This document shows positions 39,936 to 51,707 of a stretch of 64,000 nucleotides of DNA, piece by piece. Numbering within the stretch: position 1 is the stretch's first letter; each line of letters opens with the position of its first letter. The DNA comes from Eudromia elegans. Lineage: Eukaryota > Chordata > Aves > Tinamiformes > Tinamidae. Location of the stretch: positions 4,415,517 to 4,479,516 of the forward strand of contig PTEX01000024.1 in the NCBI GenBank assembly GCA_003342815.1. Reading direction: 5' to 3'. Below the pieces are notes generated by a model. That model ran no database searches. It saw only the letters and a list, made by a program, of their open reading frames with translations, and was not told the origin of the DNA. The position numbers and the translations under genes were made by a program.

Positions 39936-40807
39936 TTTTTTTTTTCACTTGAACTAAGGAGGATAAACCTGATAAATCTGAACAAATCTTCCCATTGTCC
40001 CTAAATATATAAGCTGAATTCCCTGAATATTTTCATCTGAAAGCTATTTCTTTAGTTTAGAGTAACAGTTGTTAGAAAGAGAGATACCTTTTTTACTCTC
40101 TTTTTGTCTGGAAGCTCAGTGGTAATAGCAGTCATCCAAGATGCAAGAGACCTAAGTTCAGTTCTCAAGAGGCTATAGAGAGTCGTTCTCCATCAAAATC
40201 CTTTGTCCAAATCCCCATTCTGAATCAGGTAGAGAGTGCATTTTTATGTGTATCTTCTACTACCTAGCCAAAGAAGCTGAAAGTAATTTGAAATGGATTT
40301 TTTTTCTGAAATCTTATGGCTAGAACTAGCAAATATATTTGTATAAAATATTTATAAAATCCCTGAGCCAGAGAGAGAATATAAGTCACTAACTTGGTGG
40401 CTGGAACACTCACCTGGGAAAATAGGGCATGTAGTTATCAGTCTTTTTTCCAAGTCTTAAAGATTTATGTAGGGTAGAATAGCTTTGTATGAGAGAATTA
40501 AGAAGAAGGGAGGTGGAAGGGGAGGTGGAAAAAAGCATGCCTCAACAGCCTACCTAGGGCATTTCATCTGGAAATAGTTAATGATGTGAGCTCTGGCAGT
40601 GTGTAGACAGTCATTTGAGCTGAGGCTGTCTCTTCTACAGCCCGGAAAATAACCCCAATAAGTAAGTTGTTGGACAGAAAGGAAATACCATCATTACCAC
40701 TCTTATGAATCCAGTCCTTTATTTTCTTATAGGTGCTCAAAATATACTTTTCATTCAGGTTTGCATAGAATGCTTGAATTGAACTAGTTTCTTTTAATTT
40801 GTGAGAT
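39936..40807. other. Spacer holding tRNA-like repeat segments
   Basis: Apart from the two tRNA-like segments described separately, this interval has no open frame of note and no other recognised element. A short T run at 39939-39946 directly follows the CR1 remnant. The interval ends at the pentanucleotide array. Confidence 0.6.
40110..40450 (+). repeat. Probable tRNA-derived dispersed repeat, two tRNA-like segments
   Basis: The segment at 40111-40170 follows a tRNA plan. It has GCTCAGTGGTAATAGCAG, similar to an A box with the usual AGCTCAGTGGTAGAGC, then about 20 bases later an AAGTTCAGTTCTC stretch similar to the B box GGTTCRANNCC. A second segment at 40391-40445 (TTGGTGGCTGGAACACTCA, CCTGGGA, then GTAGTTATCAGTC) has the same spacing and resembles the first. 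Between them CCCCATTCTGAATCAGGTAG adds to the impression of a known sauropsid SINE-like family, but I cannot name it. Neither segment folds as an intact tRNA, so these are not functional tRNA genes. Family assignment is inference. Confidence 0.4.
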
Positions 40808-40901
40808 ATTTTATTTTATTTTATTTTATTTTATTTTATTTTATTTTATTTTATTTTATTTTATTTTATTTTATTTTATTTTATTTTATTTTATTTTATT
40901 T
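40808..40901. repeat. (ATTTT)n pentanucleotide array, left flank of gap
   Basis: About 19 uninterrupted ATTTT units run without variation into the assembly gap. The perfect repetition predicts a read-through frame of repeated FILFY-type residues, which is an artefact and not a protein. The true array is longer than shown because the sequence stops inside it. Confidence 0.97.
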
Positions 40902-41091
40902 NNNNNNNNNNNNNNNNNNNNNNNNNNNNNNNNNNNNNNNNNNNNNNNNNNNNNNNNNNNNNNNNNNNNNNNNNNNNNNNNNNNNNNNNNNNNNNNNNNN
41001 NNNNNNNNNNNNNNNNNNNNNNNNNNNNNNNNNNNNNNNNNNNNNNNNNNNNNNNNNNNNNNNNNNNNNNNNNNNNNNNNNNNNNNNNNNN
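40902..41091. other. Assembly gap, 190 N
   Basis: A run of 190 unknown bases sits inside the simple-repeat array. The length may be an estimate. Array collapse or sequencing failure in low-complexity AT DNA is the likely cause. Confidence 0.99.
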
Positions 41092-41196
41092 ATATTATTT
41101 TATATTATTTTATATTATTTTATATTATTTTATATTATTTTATATTATTTTATATTATTTTATATTATTTTATATTATTTTATATTTTATTTTATT
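41092..41196. repeat. (ATATTATTTT)n decamer array, right flank of gap
   Basis: Nine exact copies of the 10-mer ATATTATTTT fill 41092-41181. The array then returns to plain pentamer-like ATATTTTATTTTATT to 41196. The decamer is two pentamers, one carrying T-to-A at its third base, so the right side is a higher-order version of the left side. Confidence 0.97.
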
Positions 41197-44100
41197 CAAA
41201 ACAATTCTTGACCCTTAGATTGACTAAGTTGCAGATTACTGCTTTCAAATAGTTTTAGTTTTTGAAAAGAAAGACCTCAAGCTTACTTTTTTTTTTAAGG
41301 GGTACAACATTAAAATTTCAAATTCAGACAAATATTGTCAAGGTTCACGGAGAACCTATGTTGTTTATTTTTCCAGTGGCTTTAAAATATCTTTATAGAG
41401 GAAATAGAGTGAAGACCTCTTTTGGTCAATGACAGTCCAATGGTGAAGCCTTGAGGAACTACTCACCCTTTTCCCATGCCCAGTTTGTACTACTATTAGA
41501 AAAATACAGAAAAGGAGAAAAAAGAGTGGTGGAAAAAAAGAATTCCTTAGAAATACCTTCCAAATGTTACTTAATAGCAAATAATAAGGGATGGGAAGAG
41601 ACATATTGGGTGAGGATAGACAAGATATAACTTTAATGCTTCACAGTTAAGGAAAAGGCAATCATCTGGTCTCTCTGGAATTACTGCTCTTGTGGATCAT
41701 CTGGCAGAAAGTGCAATAGGAGCAGCACAGCTGGGCCTTTTGCTCTCAGGAGAGTTGAGTGAAATGCCCTTGTGCCAGACTCAGCTGTCTTAGCACAGTG
41801 CATGCCCAGAGTTGTCTCCCAGTTGCCCACAACATTTTTTTTTTCATTATTATTATTTATTTATTTTAAATCTGTCTTGTACTAACTGGAATGAGTTCAT
41901 CATTTCAGACAGATTAATAAGTATTTTAAAATATTTTAAGAATTCAAAACATAAGTCAGTCCCAAAGAAATGCATAGATATCTTGAAGCCTATCATCAGT
42001 ATTAACTGTACAGAATGTTAATTATTATAGTACTGTGTTTATCTACAATAACTATTTGTATTTCAGAGGTATAACACAGTTTTTCGTCAGCAGTGACACA
42101 GAAATTAGAATGCTTTCTAAGGAAAAAAATCCAGCTCAAAAAGCCAGAGAAAAGTTTCAAACATTTGTCTAACTTAGCTCATTTCCACTCCAATCTCCAC
42201 TCAGGTTAAGTAGATCTCTTCTGAAAGACTCACACCCTCACTAGTAGTTTTATGGTAGCATATTTATATTGTTTCTCTTCATAATTATTTTGACTGGTAG
42301 ACATGCAATTCTCAAGGTGGTAAGTCGTGCCAGTAATAAACATGCTATACGAAAGTTTGGAAGGGTTTATTAATCCCATCAGTTCAGTAACGGAGAGACG
42401 GTACAGGATATACTTCGGTAGTTGCAAAATTTTGATTTGTGCAGAAATGAAAAACATTAGTTGGATGATTGTAAAACCATGAGCCTCTGTACTGTCATTC
42501 CTCTAATGCTTTTGTCTGGATTACAGCAAATTTCAAGAAAGCCTTCGAGGAATTTTTCATTAAGATTGAAAAATCATAGCATTTTGTTAGAAATTAAAGA
42601 CAATAAGTTTTCTAGAGAGATTAGAGGTGAAAGATTTGGATAGTTGGGAGAGGAGGAAGAGGGAAGCCCCTGGGAGCACATATGTGACATTTCTCGTCAT
42701 AATTTGCTGGATGAGATGTCTCTTTGAATGGAACTCTGGACTTTCAGGTCAGCTGCAAGATATTGACAACCGTTAAATTGGAATGACAAGCATAGCCTTA
42801 AGATAGTGGTAGAAGTTTGCATTCTGTATCAAAAAGAAGAAAACAGCTTCTAAACACTGTAATTTCCAAGTTTTGACAATACTTTTGCATTCTGGGTAAA
42901 CGAAATTAATTACGAAGGAGAATTATCTTCCTCTAAAACTAAATTTTCTGAATCATCTTCATAAGCTGTCTTATCAGTGGGAGATTGTCTCTCAGCATAA
43001 ATGGTGTCAGATTCAAAGTCAGTTTTAGAGTATAAACTGTATATCAAAACTGCCTTTAATGTAAAAATGTAAAAGAATATATTTAAAATAATAGTTCATG
43101 TAGATCTTTGATTTTGGCAGTAATACTGATGTTCAAGGGGTTTGTTTCTCTCTCTCTCAAACATTAAAAGCTGATCCTCTGTCTTAATGGATCATCCTCA
43201 CTTTCTAGGAAAAAATAGTTCAGTTATCTATTTATTTGCACAGTTTCCGGTAGGCTGCTGTTAGAGCAGGCCATAGCTCTATGTTTCTTAGCTAGGGCAA
43301 AGAAACATAAACCCAGATTTTGCCATTATTTAAGTCCATCAACACTGAAAAATGCAATGATTTGTAGTTCAGAATGACTTCTGAGTTGAATTTTCAATTT
43401 TGAAAATGAAATTGTGTATATAAACTTTTAAACTAAAGGTTAAAGTATATATTACGTTTTGAAAAAATTGTGTGGGACAGAGGTAAATGTTCATCTGCTG
43501 TTCACTATGGACTTATACCATCTACTCAGGATGCTGAGATGTGGCTTAGTTACAGAACGGTCTAGAAAATGTATTTTTAAAATGAATCTTCACATGGAGA
43601 AGCAAATATGCAACTTAACATCTCTTCCTCTATTCATAGCATAGTATTGAAACTAGCCAAATATTTTCACAACAATGTTTTTCTTCTGAAAGTTTGCTCC
43701 CTTGGAAATGGAAAAGTCTTTAAGGAAATTAACAACCTAAATGAATACTTTCTAAACATCTCATTTTTTTGAGGAGGCAAAAGCAGGGGTGGGTGTGTGG
43801 GGAATTATATGTGACTACCATTAAAATTTAATTATACTTGGAAATGTCAGGTTGAAATTGATAGTGTCAAAACTCTTTATTCCACAAAACCTTTTCAAAA
43901 GGTCCCTGCTATAAGGGAGAGGTAGGTTTAGCTGTTTTTTCAACAAAGTATGACTAAATGGATGGTCTTTTTGTTTGTTTGTTTTATCAAATGTAACCAA
44001 AAAACTGTAGCCAAAACTTGTTCCTGTTTATATCGTTTAGCTTTGTTGTTCTGAGCAAATTAGCTTGACTGGGCATTTTGTTTGTACATGTGCGTGTTTT

Positions 44101-44851
44101 TGCATTCAGCTCCCTGGGGTGAATGTCATTCGAAACAGTGTCCACAGTTTTTAATAGATTTAATTCGTACAGATATATTGAAAATCAGCAGTTAGTGAAG
44201 AAGTATTTTTCATGCTGAAAGTCTGTAATAGCAGCTAAATTTAGGGCACCAGAGAATCTAGCACCTGGGAGAGTGCTGCTGTGAACCTATAGTGCTCTAA
44301 TTGCTGGTTCCAGCAATGGAGAAAAGCTTTATTTTTAAGTGAAAGATCAAAACTGTTATTGGAAGAAGAGAATCTATATAAGAAAGCAGGCTTCCTGTGG
44401 GTCCACAGCTTGTAGAACAACTTGTCATTTAGCTGTGTTTGTCTTCTGTAATGCAGTTTCTATCCAAGGCAATCAAAGTATGCATTAGAGTCATTATCAC
44501 TTCTGTAACTTTTATTGTTCCTGATTTTCAAATCTTCAGAATGATATCTTTTGTTCCATAATAAATTAATTGTACTTTGAATCTTCTGTCATTGGCAGAT
44601 GGTTTTCTTTGTCTAGCTATAAATATGAAGACGCTGAATTATTTGTGTTCTTGAATGTTGCTTGCATGATAATTAGGTTTTCTTGTGCAAAATGAGTTAC
44701 TTCCACATTATAATAATCTTATTTCCCTTAAACCTTCATGAAAACCAGGCTGAACTATTTCTTTTCTGGAAACATTCAAGTATAGTTAAATATAACCTGC
44801 TTTTGTTCTTTAGAACATTTTCTTAAATCTTTTCTGTATCCTGTATGCAGG

Positions 44852-44904
44852 ATTTCTACATTAATTCTACAGTATTTCTACATTAATTCTGCATTATTTC
44901 TATG
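44852..44904. repeat. 22-bp tandem repeat, about 2.4 copies
   Basis: A 22-base unit starting ATTTCTACATTAATTCT occurs at 44852-44873 and 44874-44895, differing in the last few bases (ACAGT versus GCATT). A partial third start, ATTTCTATG, lies at 44896-44904. Confidence 0.85.
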
Positions 44905-47286
44905 TTTAAAAATGAGAGAGGCTTAGAAATAAGTGAGACTCGTACTATACACTAAGACACTTGTTCAGACTTTTTGCCTATCCGAAAGTAATCAATAGTC
45001 TTTCCTGTTTCTTTTTTGTACTTGTTTTCCAATCTAACCAATGAATAGGTTGCCTCAATTCTCCATCTATTTCCCGCATAGAATCTTGCTATAGGAAAAA
45101 AGACACATATCTGATATGCAAAGACAAGAATTTATTTTTAGAGTACTGCGACTTCAGTTAGACTAATAAAAGGAATGTCAGTAGTTGTAGTAATACTAAT
45201 AATTGTAGTTCAAATTACGTTCAGTTAAAATGAACATACACAAATCTTGTCGCAACCACTACTTCCTCTGTTAGCTCGCTTTCTCTGATGGCCCTAAGGA
45301 ATGGCTTCACCTCGGGAGAAGGCCCGGGGTGTGGAAAGGCATAAGCATCCTGAGACCTTACTCAAGATGTCTGTGATGTTAAAGCTGATAATGTCTTCCT
45401 TAACACTGTAGGTTCTGCTTAGAGTAATGTGTAGGTATCTACCAACCTGTTCTATGTCTTACTCTTTACTGGTCTGAAATGCCATGTTACAAGCAAATTA
45501 ACTTGCTTTACATGTATTGAACGTTTTATTTTTCTCTTTGTTATCCCTAAATCAGTTTCTGCCTACTTGCATTTTCCTGACAGTCAATTTTTGACCTCTA
45601 GTGTGTTGCTTATAGCTCTGGGGTCTGTAATATCCTCTGATTGTATTTTCAAGACTCCGGTTGTCCATATTGCATTTTATTCTAGGGTCATAGTTCATTC
45701 TGCACAGATTAACTATTTGCTATTACTCTTTCTTACAGAAATATATTTGTATGTAACAATCATTAAGCTGTGTACTGATATAAAAATAAGTAGAAACTGA
45801 AACAAGGTAGCTAAAAGTCCCCTGATCTTTCTGTAGTTGTTCTTATGCAGTGGAAAACAACTGGAATGGTTAGGAACTGAAAAGGAAGTGGTAATGCATT
45901 TATTACCAGTAATTCTCCCTGGTCATTGGAAGTGCAGTTTGTAGAATTTGAAATAATTCTGAGGTCAAAGGAAACCCAACAATAGGTCAACTTGGGGGAA
46001 AAATATTTTAAGTCCACAGTCTCTGGAATCTGTAGAGTATTTAAAAAGAGAAGGATGTGCTGTTGGCATGGCAACACTGCTTAACCCATATTTGTCAAAA
46101 CCACTGTAATTATTTAGCCAAAGACAAAGGTCACAGGAAGAATGTTATAAGGAGCAAAATTGTTCCATCTTCTCAGCTTGAAGGCCAGAGGTTTCTAGAT
46201 AAATCAAGAAGTGCAATTTGACTGGAGGAACTCGTTCGCCCTCACCTCAGCATCAGCAAAGTCTTAGAGCAGTATTTGTTAGTTTTTGTGTTCTGTGTGG
46301 GAATTGCAGATTTCATTCTTTTCTTTGTTTTCTGCTCACATGATAAAATATTTGGGCATTAAGATTTGCTTATTTGTGTTGTAAAATTATTCATATAGAA
46401 TTTTGCACGTAGGTTATACATTCATTTTTCGAATAAATGATTTGTAAATGAAAGGCATTAGAAATTTCAAAGGCATTTAATTTTCATTTCTACTTTTTCT
46501 TGTGTTTCTTCTATGCTTTAATTGATCTCTACCACTAATGCACTGATACGCTGAATTTATATTCTCAGACTGATAGTGCTAAGTTGACTTCAACCTGAAT
46601 GTGGATGAGAGGAAAGATTCTTTGAGCTGAAGAAACAGGCATTTGCAACATAAAGCTCATTCCAAGGAAAAGGTCTGAGAGAGTGTTTCTCCTAGATTAT
46701 AGATTTTATTTTATGTCTAACTTTGAAGTATCAATAAAGATAAGATCCAGAGGGACCATCCTCCTATAAAGGAATACAGATTCTCAATTGGTATAAACAG
46801 GCCTAACTCCTTCAATTTCCATGGACTTACACTATTTGATAGCATTGTCTGTGTGTGTAGTTTCTGCTTTGAGGGAAAAAGTATCACTTTTGACAGCAGT
46901 CTTTCAGTTAAATAATACAGTAAGCTATCTAAGTAACACTCTCAAAATTAAAATGTATGGGTGTTCTTGCTGTGGCACAGAAATAGAATAACAAGGCTGT
47001 CTGTGTTCATACCTTGCAGAGGATACTAGCTGAAAAGCAAAAATCAAAACAATCAAAACCAAAGCAAAACTATTAAAAGAATGTAGCAATAGGGAAGTTT
47101 ACTGTTTCGAAATTATCATCTTAATCATTTCCCAGAAATGCTGTAAAGTTTCATTAGAAGTGCTGCTTTTATAATTGACTCCTGGAGATATCTTTGAGTG
47201 TTTAGTAGTAATATTTCCCTTCATAGAGAATTTGCTGAAAATAAACTAGCACTGAATTTTAGCTGTCTCTGTTGTCTGGTCAGATA

Positions 47287-47322
47287 TTCCTCTTTATGTT
47301 CCTCTTTATGCTCCTCTTTTTC
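47287..47322. repeat. 12-bp tandem repeat, three copies
   Basis: TTCCTCTTTATG occurs at 47287-47298 and 47299-47310, followed by a diverged CTCCTCTTTTTC at 47311-47322. It is a pyrimidine-rich plus strand. Frames on both strands read through it, one giving repeated KEEHKEEH on the minus strand, which is a repeat artefact. Confidence 0.85.
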
Positions 47323-49186
47323 ACAGATTAAATCTGTGAAATCTGGAAGTAACGGTTGCTGTTTGAAAGGCAGTTTACTGAACGACAACTGTTTCGTATA
47401 CTGCACAGTTCTGTTATATAAGGGAGAGTACCTTTAAAGGTACTATTTTTCCTTTTTTCTTTGTCATTGATACCATTCTATGATCTCCTACGTGAACTCT
47501 GTGGAAGGATTTTATTCCTGCATAAAAATCAAAGGAGGCTTTGAAAAGATAATCAAACAAGTGGGGAAGAAAATGTCCACTACAATGTGTTGGCAGAAAG
47601 AAAGTCTTATCTTACAACTATCAGGTCAAAAGCAATAAAATCAACCATCTAGTGCATTACAATCAATTCTGAGAATTGACTGAGGCTTCTGATTTTTTGT
47701 TTTCTCTATTGCTGCTAAAATGTTTTGTTATTTTTAATTTTTTTGGCTGCTGTAGTTGATAACATTTGTGGCATGTTGCTAGTGATATAAAAATATATAT
47801 ACTTTCCCAATGGAATAAATTAACTTACAGACACTGAAGACCAAGGCTGAAGGAATGTTCTTTACTAAATGATTTCAGATATCCCATAGGAATATCTTAC
47901 TGCCAAAATTAGGTCCTATCTGACTGGACTAGTGTTTTTAGTGGATAAACCCACAACTATTTTTGTCTAAAGGATGACACTTTATAAAGAAAAAAAAATT
48001 TTTCTTTTGTATTTTTTTAGCAAAGGTTAATTTTACCAACTATTGATATATCAAGTTATCAGGAAGGTTAGGAAAGGAAAAATAGGAATGGCGTAGAAAA
48101 CAATTATCCAATAAGCTGGAGTCTATCTCGTATCTTTACTTTGGCCTTGGAGTATGAAACTTTTGTCTAAGATTTTTTTGCTCACATTCCAGGTTCTAGT
48201 AGAGTGTGGATAAGCTTCTAGTGCTTTAAAAGCATGTTTTCTTTTTGGCAAACAGATGAAAATACTGCAATATATTAGTGTTTTTTCCAGTTATGTCATT
48301 CCCTTTATATCTGCACTTACTAGTCTCACAATAGCACTGCTAAACAACAATGCAGTGTAGGGTGTGTGTGATACAATATAATAATTGCACTCCCACACAA
48401 ATAATTCTAGGGTGTGCAGAACTTATTTTCTTTGTAATTTCTTATGAATCAACATTGTAATCAGTTTTATATGAGATACAAAAGTAGACCTGCTCATTGT
48501 ACTGCTTATTAAGTTTATACAGTGATTTTCTTTAACAGAAACATCTCAAATGTAATTTAATGCAATTTAATGGTAGACTTTGACTTTCAGATCATCGTTA
48601 AATATATACCCTCTTATCAGTAAGATTCTTCTTGCACAAAAAGAATTTGGAGCAAGGTTTTTGGACAGTGCATATTTGAGGATATTATTTCAGACTGATA
48701 CCCCAAAACATCATTCATTTCCTTTACCTGAATTCACTTTTGAAAGAAACTGGACAGTGGTATGTATCTTTTGATCTCTCCTTTTACAGAAAAACTGGAA
48801 AATGTTTAGTCACTTCCTTTGGGATGAAGTATCTCTTCGGATAAAATTTTTCATTTTTAGAATGTGTATTTTCTTAGCATAGGGTGATACTTCTAAGTGT
48901 CTATTAAGACAAGATTTTTATAAGACAATCCATATTTTGTTGCTTTTAATTGTTAATAATGGAATTAATTACCACTAAAAAGCCTTATTTGTGGCACATG
49001 CCCTAAGTATCAAATACATTGATTATGTTTGTTTTTAAGAAAGGCTTTTTGAAACAAAAACAAAACTTAGTGTGGTAAAATCACTGTTTGCTCCTGGATG
49101 CCAGATCAATGCTGTCTTTGCATGTGCTAGTAGCCAAAATAAGGCCCTCTGCAAATAACTTCTCAGCCAGAACTGAGGGAGAGAGA

Positions 49187-49209
49187 ACAAAACAAACAAA
49201 CAAACAAAA
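49187..49209. repeat. (CAAA)n simple repeat
   Basis: A run of ACAAA and CAAA units ends in A6. Low-complexity sequence with no retroelement body seen upstream. Confidence 0.85.
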
Positions 49210-50549
49210 AATCAAAGAAATCATGTTTTGTTTGCTCTAATCTTCAGATGCTAAATCTTGCTTCTATAGTCACATCATAACGAGAATCAGTTTTCAGAGG
49301 CAAACAACCAGTTCATTTACCTGAGGTGTCCATGTAGCAAAGTTAGGTCTTATTCCATTAGGGAGAATAAATTCTGATTTTAAAATTACTTGACCAATAT
49401 GTCTAGAGCTCCATACTAATGACAGTCATTCTCTCCTCTTCACATTTTTCTGTTTGAGTTTTTCCAGATGCCAGTCACAAACAGGATCTCTTGTGGAAGC
49501 TGCACTTGGTCGGCTCTTAAGAAATGTCATTTTTCTTACCATTGTATAAGTTGTTTCCCTGTCTCTTGTTTATTTCTTGCTCGATGCTCATTTCATACCA
49601 TCTGATCTGTCACGAGAGCTGCTATAATTTGACACTTCCCTCATCAGACCTCATAATCAGTTACTTGCACTTAGTTTTTCTTTTCTACCTGCCAGTCTTT
49701 TACAAAAATTTTGAGTTTTGTTTATTATCAGAGAAAAATATAACAATGTTTTGTTTGCTTGAGTGAACTGGAATCAGATAGAGAAACATGGTGCATAGAA
49801 AAAGAGGAAGAACAATATAAATTGTGATAAATGCAAATCCTCCTGTACCCCTAAAGGCTAGTTTGGACGGTGGCTACATTACAATGTCAAGTGCAAAACC
49901 TTTAATGGAGAGAAATTGTCTCAACTAATCTAGTTGTCAGTAGGGAGGGGAAGTAGAAAACTATGTAAAACCTAGCGAGGAGTTGAAAGATATTGCCCTT
50001 CTCCAAAAGAATAAAATAATATAGCAATGAATAATGGTTATAATTCTAGTTTTAAATTAGAAATTCAATTTGTTCATATGAGCTCTCTACACTGTTTCTT
50101 ACTACCTTCTCAATTCACTTGGGTGACATTGAAAGATAAAACAGAATTTGTGAGATTGAAATATGTAGAATTGTCTTAAAGCTAGATAGAAGCATGTCTA
50201 GAATGATGTACATAACATATATTGCTTTATTAATAAGTGCCAAGTATCCAAGTGCAAGTTAATAAGTTCTATGACTAGAGATGGGTTATGTACTGATGCC
50301 AAAACATTATATCCAAAATTACTATTACTTATTGCTGGACCTGGGACGTGGACTTTTTAAGGTAACTGAATGTAGGATGATCTTATGACTACACTAACTT
50401 AGGGCAGTGAACACAGGATTGGTAGAACAAAAGATACTGTTAAAATAAATGATTTATATAATTTGAAACTATTCTCAGAAAATGGCATGTGCTATAAAAG
50501 TGCTACTTAATAATTCATAGTTATGTTTAAGTTGTGATTTGTCTTCTCT

Positions 50550-50553
<4 letters not shown>

Positions 50554-50580
<27 letters not shown>
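50554..50580. repeat. A27 homopolymer
   Basis: Twenty-seven A residues in a row follow a TTCTCTATTT flank and are followed by GAAAATCTGAG. No SINE, CR1 or processed gene body is recognised on its 5' side, and no AATAAA signal is obvious just upstream. Confidence 0.95.
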
Positions 50581-50583
<3 letters not shown>

Positions 50584-51555
50584 AATCTGAGTTCGTCATC
50601 ATACCCAAAGGCAGTGGAGATCTAGGTCTTTATTTAGCTTATGAAAAATTTGGCAAAATGTAAGTTTCATGACTCAACTTTAATGAAAAAGATGTTTCCC
50701 CTGAAAAGATTTGTTGATAGATCCTCTAAACACTCTCCAAGCATCTGATCATCAGGCATTTGCAGGCCTATCCTGAGCTAAAACTAGTCTTTGGTAATTT
50801 TTAAAAAGGGTTTTTTTTTTTTAATATGTATGTATATAGGGATTTCCGGCATGTGTAGCCCATAATAACCGCTTTCATGTTAACATGAAGGAAATGTCAT
50901 AGTCCATATGATATAATATAGTACTCAATGACAATGTGCTCACTTATACTTCCAAAGAATCTAATCTATTCTACGCAGTTGAAATTGCATCAGGAACTTT
51001 GGAGTCTTATTGTTCAATGGGTTATCAGCTAAACAGCTATAGGTGAATTGTTTCTAGATATTGATGAGAGCCTCTCTATGCTTCTGTTCTGTTTTCTCCA
51101 AAAGCACAGTATCTACTGTATATACCCATTCTTAACAGCCTAAAAGTGACCTAAAAGGGAAGATTATGATTTAGAGAATAATCCTTGAAGAAGAAATGAA
51201 AAGGCTTAGAAAAGAATTCCTGGGTAATACAGGGCATGTCTGTAAGGCCCAGTACAGGCAAATGCAAGCAAGCTCTGTCAATAAAAAAATAATTTGGAGC
51301 CTTAGTAAAAGAATATTGATTTTTTTTTTTCTTGGCATAAGAACAGAGTAAGTTTTTTTTCTCATCTGCTCAAAAGTGATATGTAAGCAGCCCATTACAC
51401 CAAAAAGCTGTGTTACACAGGGATTTAATAACCATGATGTACTTGGACCGTGTTAATCAGAGTGAATATGAAGTCTTGCTCTAGACTGCATAAACACCCA
51501 AATCTCACAGCTTTAATCTCCTGGGACTTGTGGCAAACACCAGGACATCACTTAC
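50581..51555. other. Unique AT-rich sequence, no gene seen
   Basis: No recognisable element. Homopolymer T runs occur at about 50809-50822 and 51320-51330. The last 80 bases become GC-richer and lead into the candidate exon segment, whose donor-like site lies at the boundary. Confidence 0.65.
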
Positions 51556-51707
51556 CTTTTCGGAGGGCTTGCCAGCTTCTTGCCAACCTTTCTATGGGCT
51601 TGCCCACGGCTGGCTAAATTCTGCCAAGTGCAGAGATCAGCCCGCAGGGAACCTCGGAAGGGGCACACGCATTGCAGGAGGGAAAACGCTTCGTTGATGA
51701 GATTCTT
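51556..51707 (-). other. Candidate minus-strand exon with strong splice donor
   Basis: Read on the minus strand, the segment ends CCGAAAAG and is followed by GTAAGTGATG, a near-consensus 5' splice donor (intron would start at 51555). The block is clearly GC-richer than its surroundings and holds about seven CpGs, which are rare in this window. One minus-strand frame stays open across it for about 50 codons, ending in the basic stretch HRKVGKKLASPPKR at the donor. The other two frames are closed by stops. No convincing acceptor is visible upstream, so it would have to be a first exon or have a weak acceptor. No ATG opens the frame, and I recognise no protein family. A non-coding RNA exon is as likely as a coding one, and chance is possible. 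Confidence 0.25.

Larger units (their letters stand above)
41197..50553. other. AT-rich unique sequence with short tandem repeats
   Basis: No gene, RNA gene or interspersed repeat recognised in about 9.4 kb. Open frames are at most about 90 codons without domains. Short arrays at 44852, 47287 and 49187 are listed separately. A small pocket with CpGs and higher G+C is at about 45270-45345 (CTCGGGAGAAGGCCCGGGG). Confidence 0.7.

Noticed and set aside
40111-40170. Possible tRNA gene
   Set aside because: The boxes are imperfect, an intact acceptor stem cannot be formed, and a second similar segment nearby points to a degenerate repeat instead.
40801-41211. Open frame of repeated FILFY residues spanning the N gap
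   Set aside because: It is simply the translation of the ATTTT and ATATTATTTT arrays through unknown bases.
45270-45345. Small CpG-containing pocket considered as a promoter
   Set aside because: It is under 100 bp with only a few CpGs, no core promoter elements and no adjacent open frame.
47221-47406. Minus-strand frame with repeated KEEHKEEH residues
   Set aside because: It is caused by the 12-bp tandem repeat at 47287-47322; no coding support.
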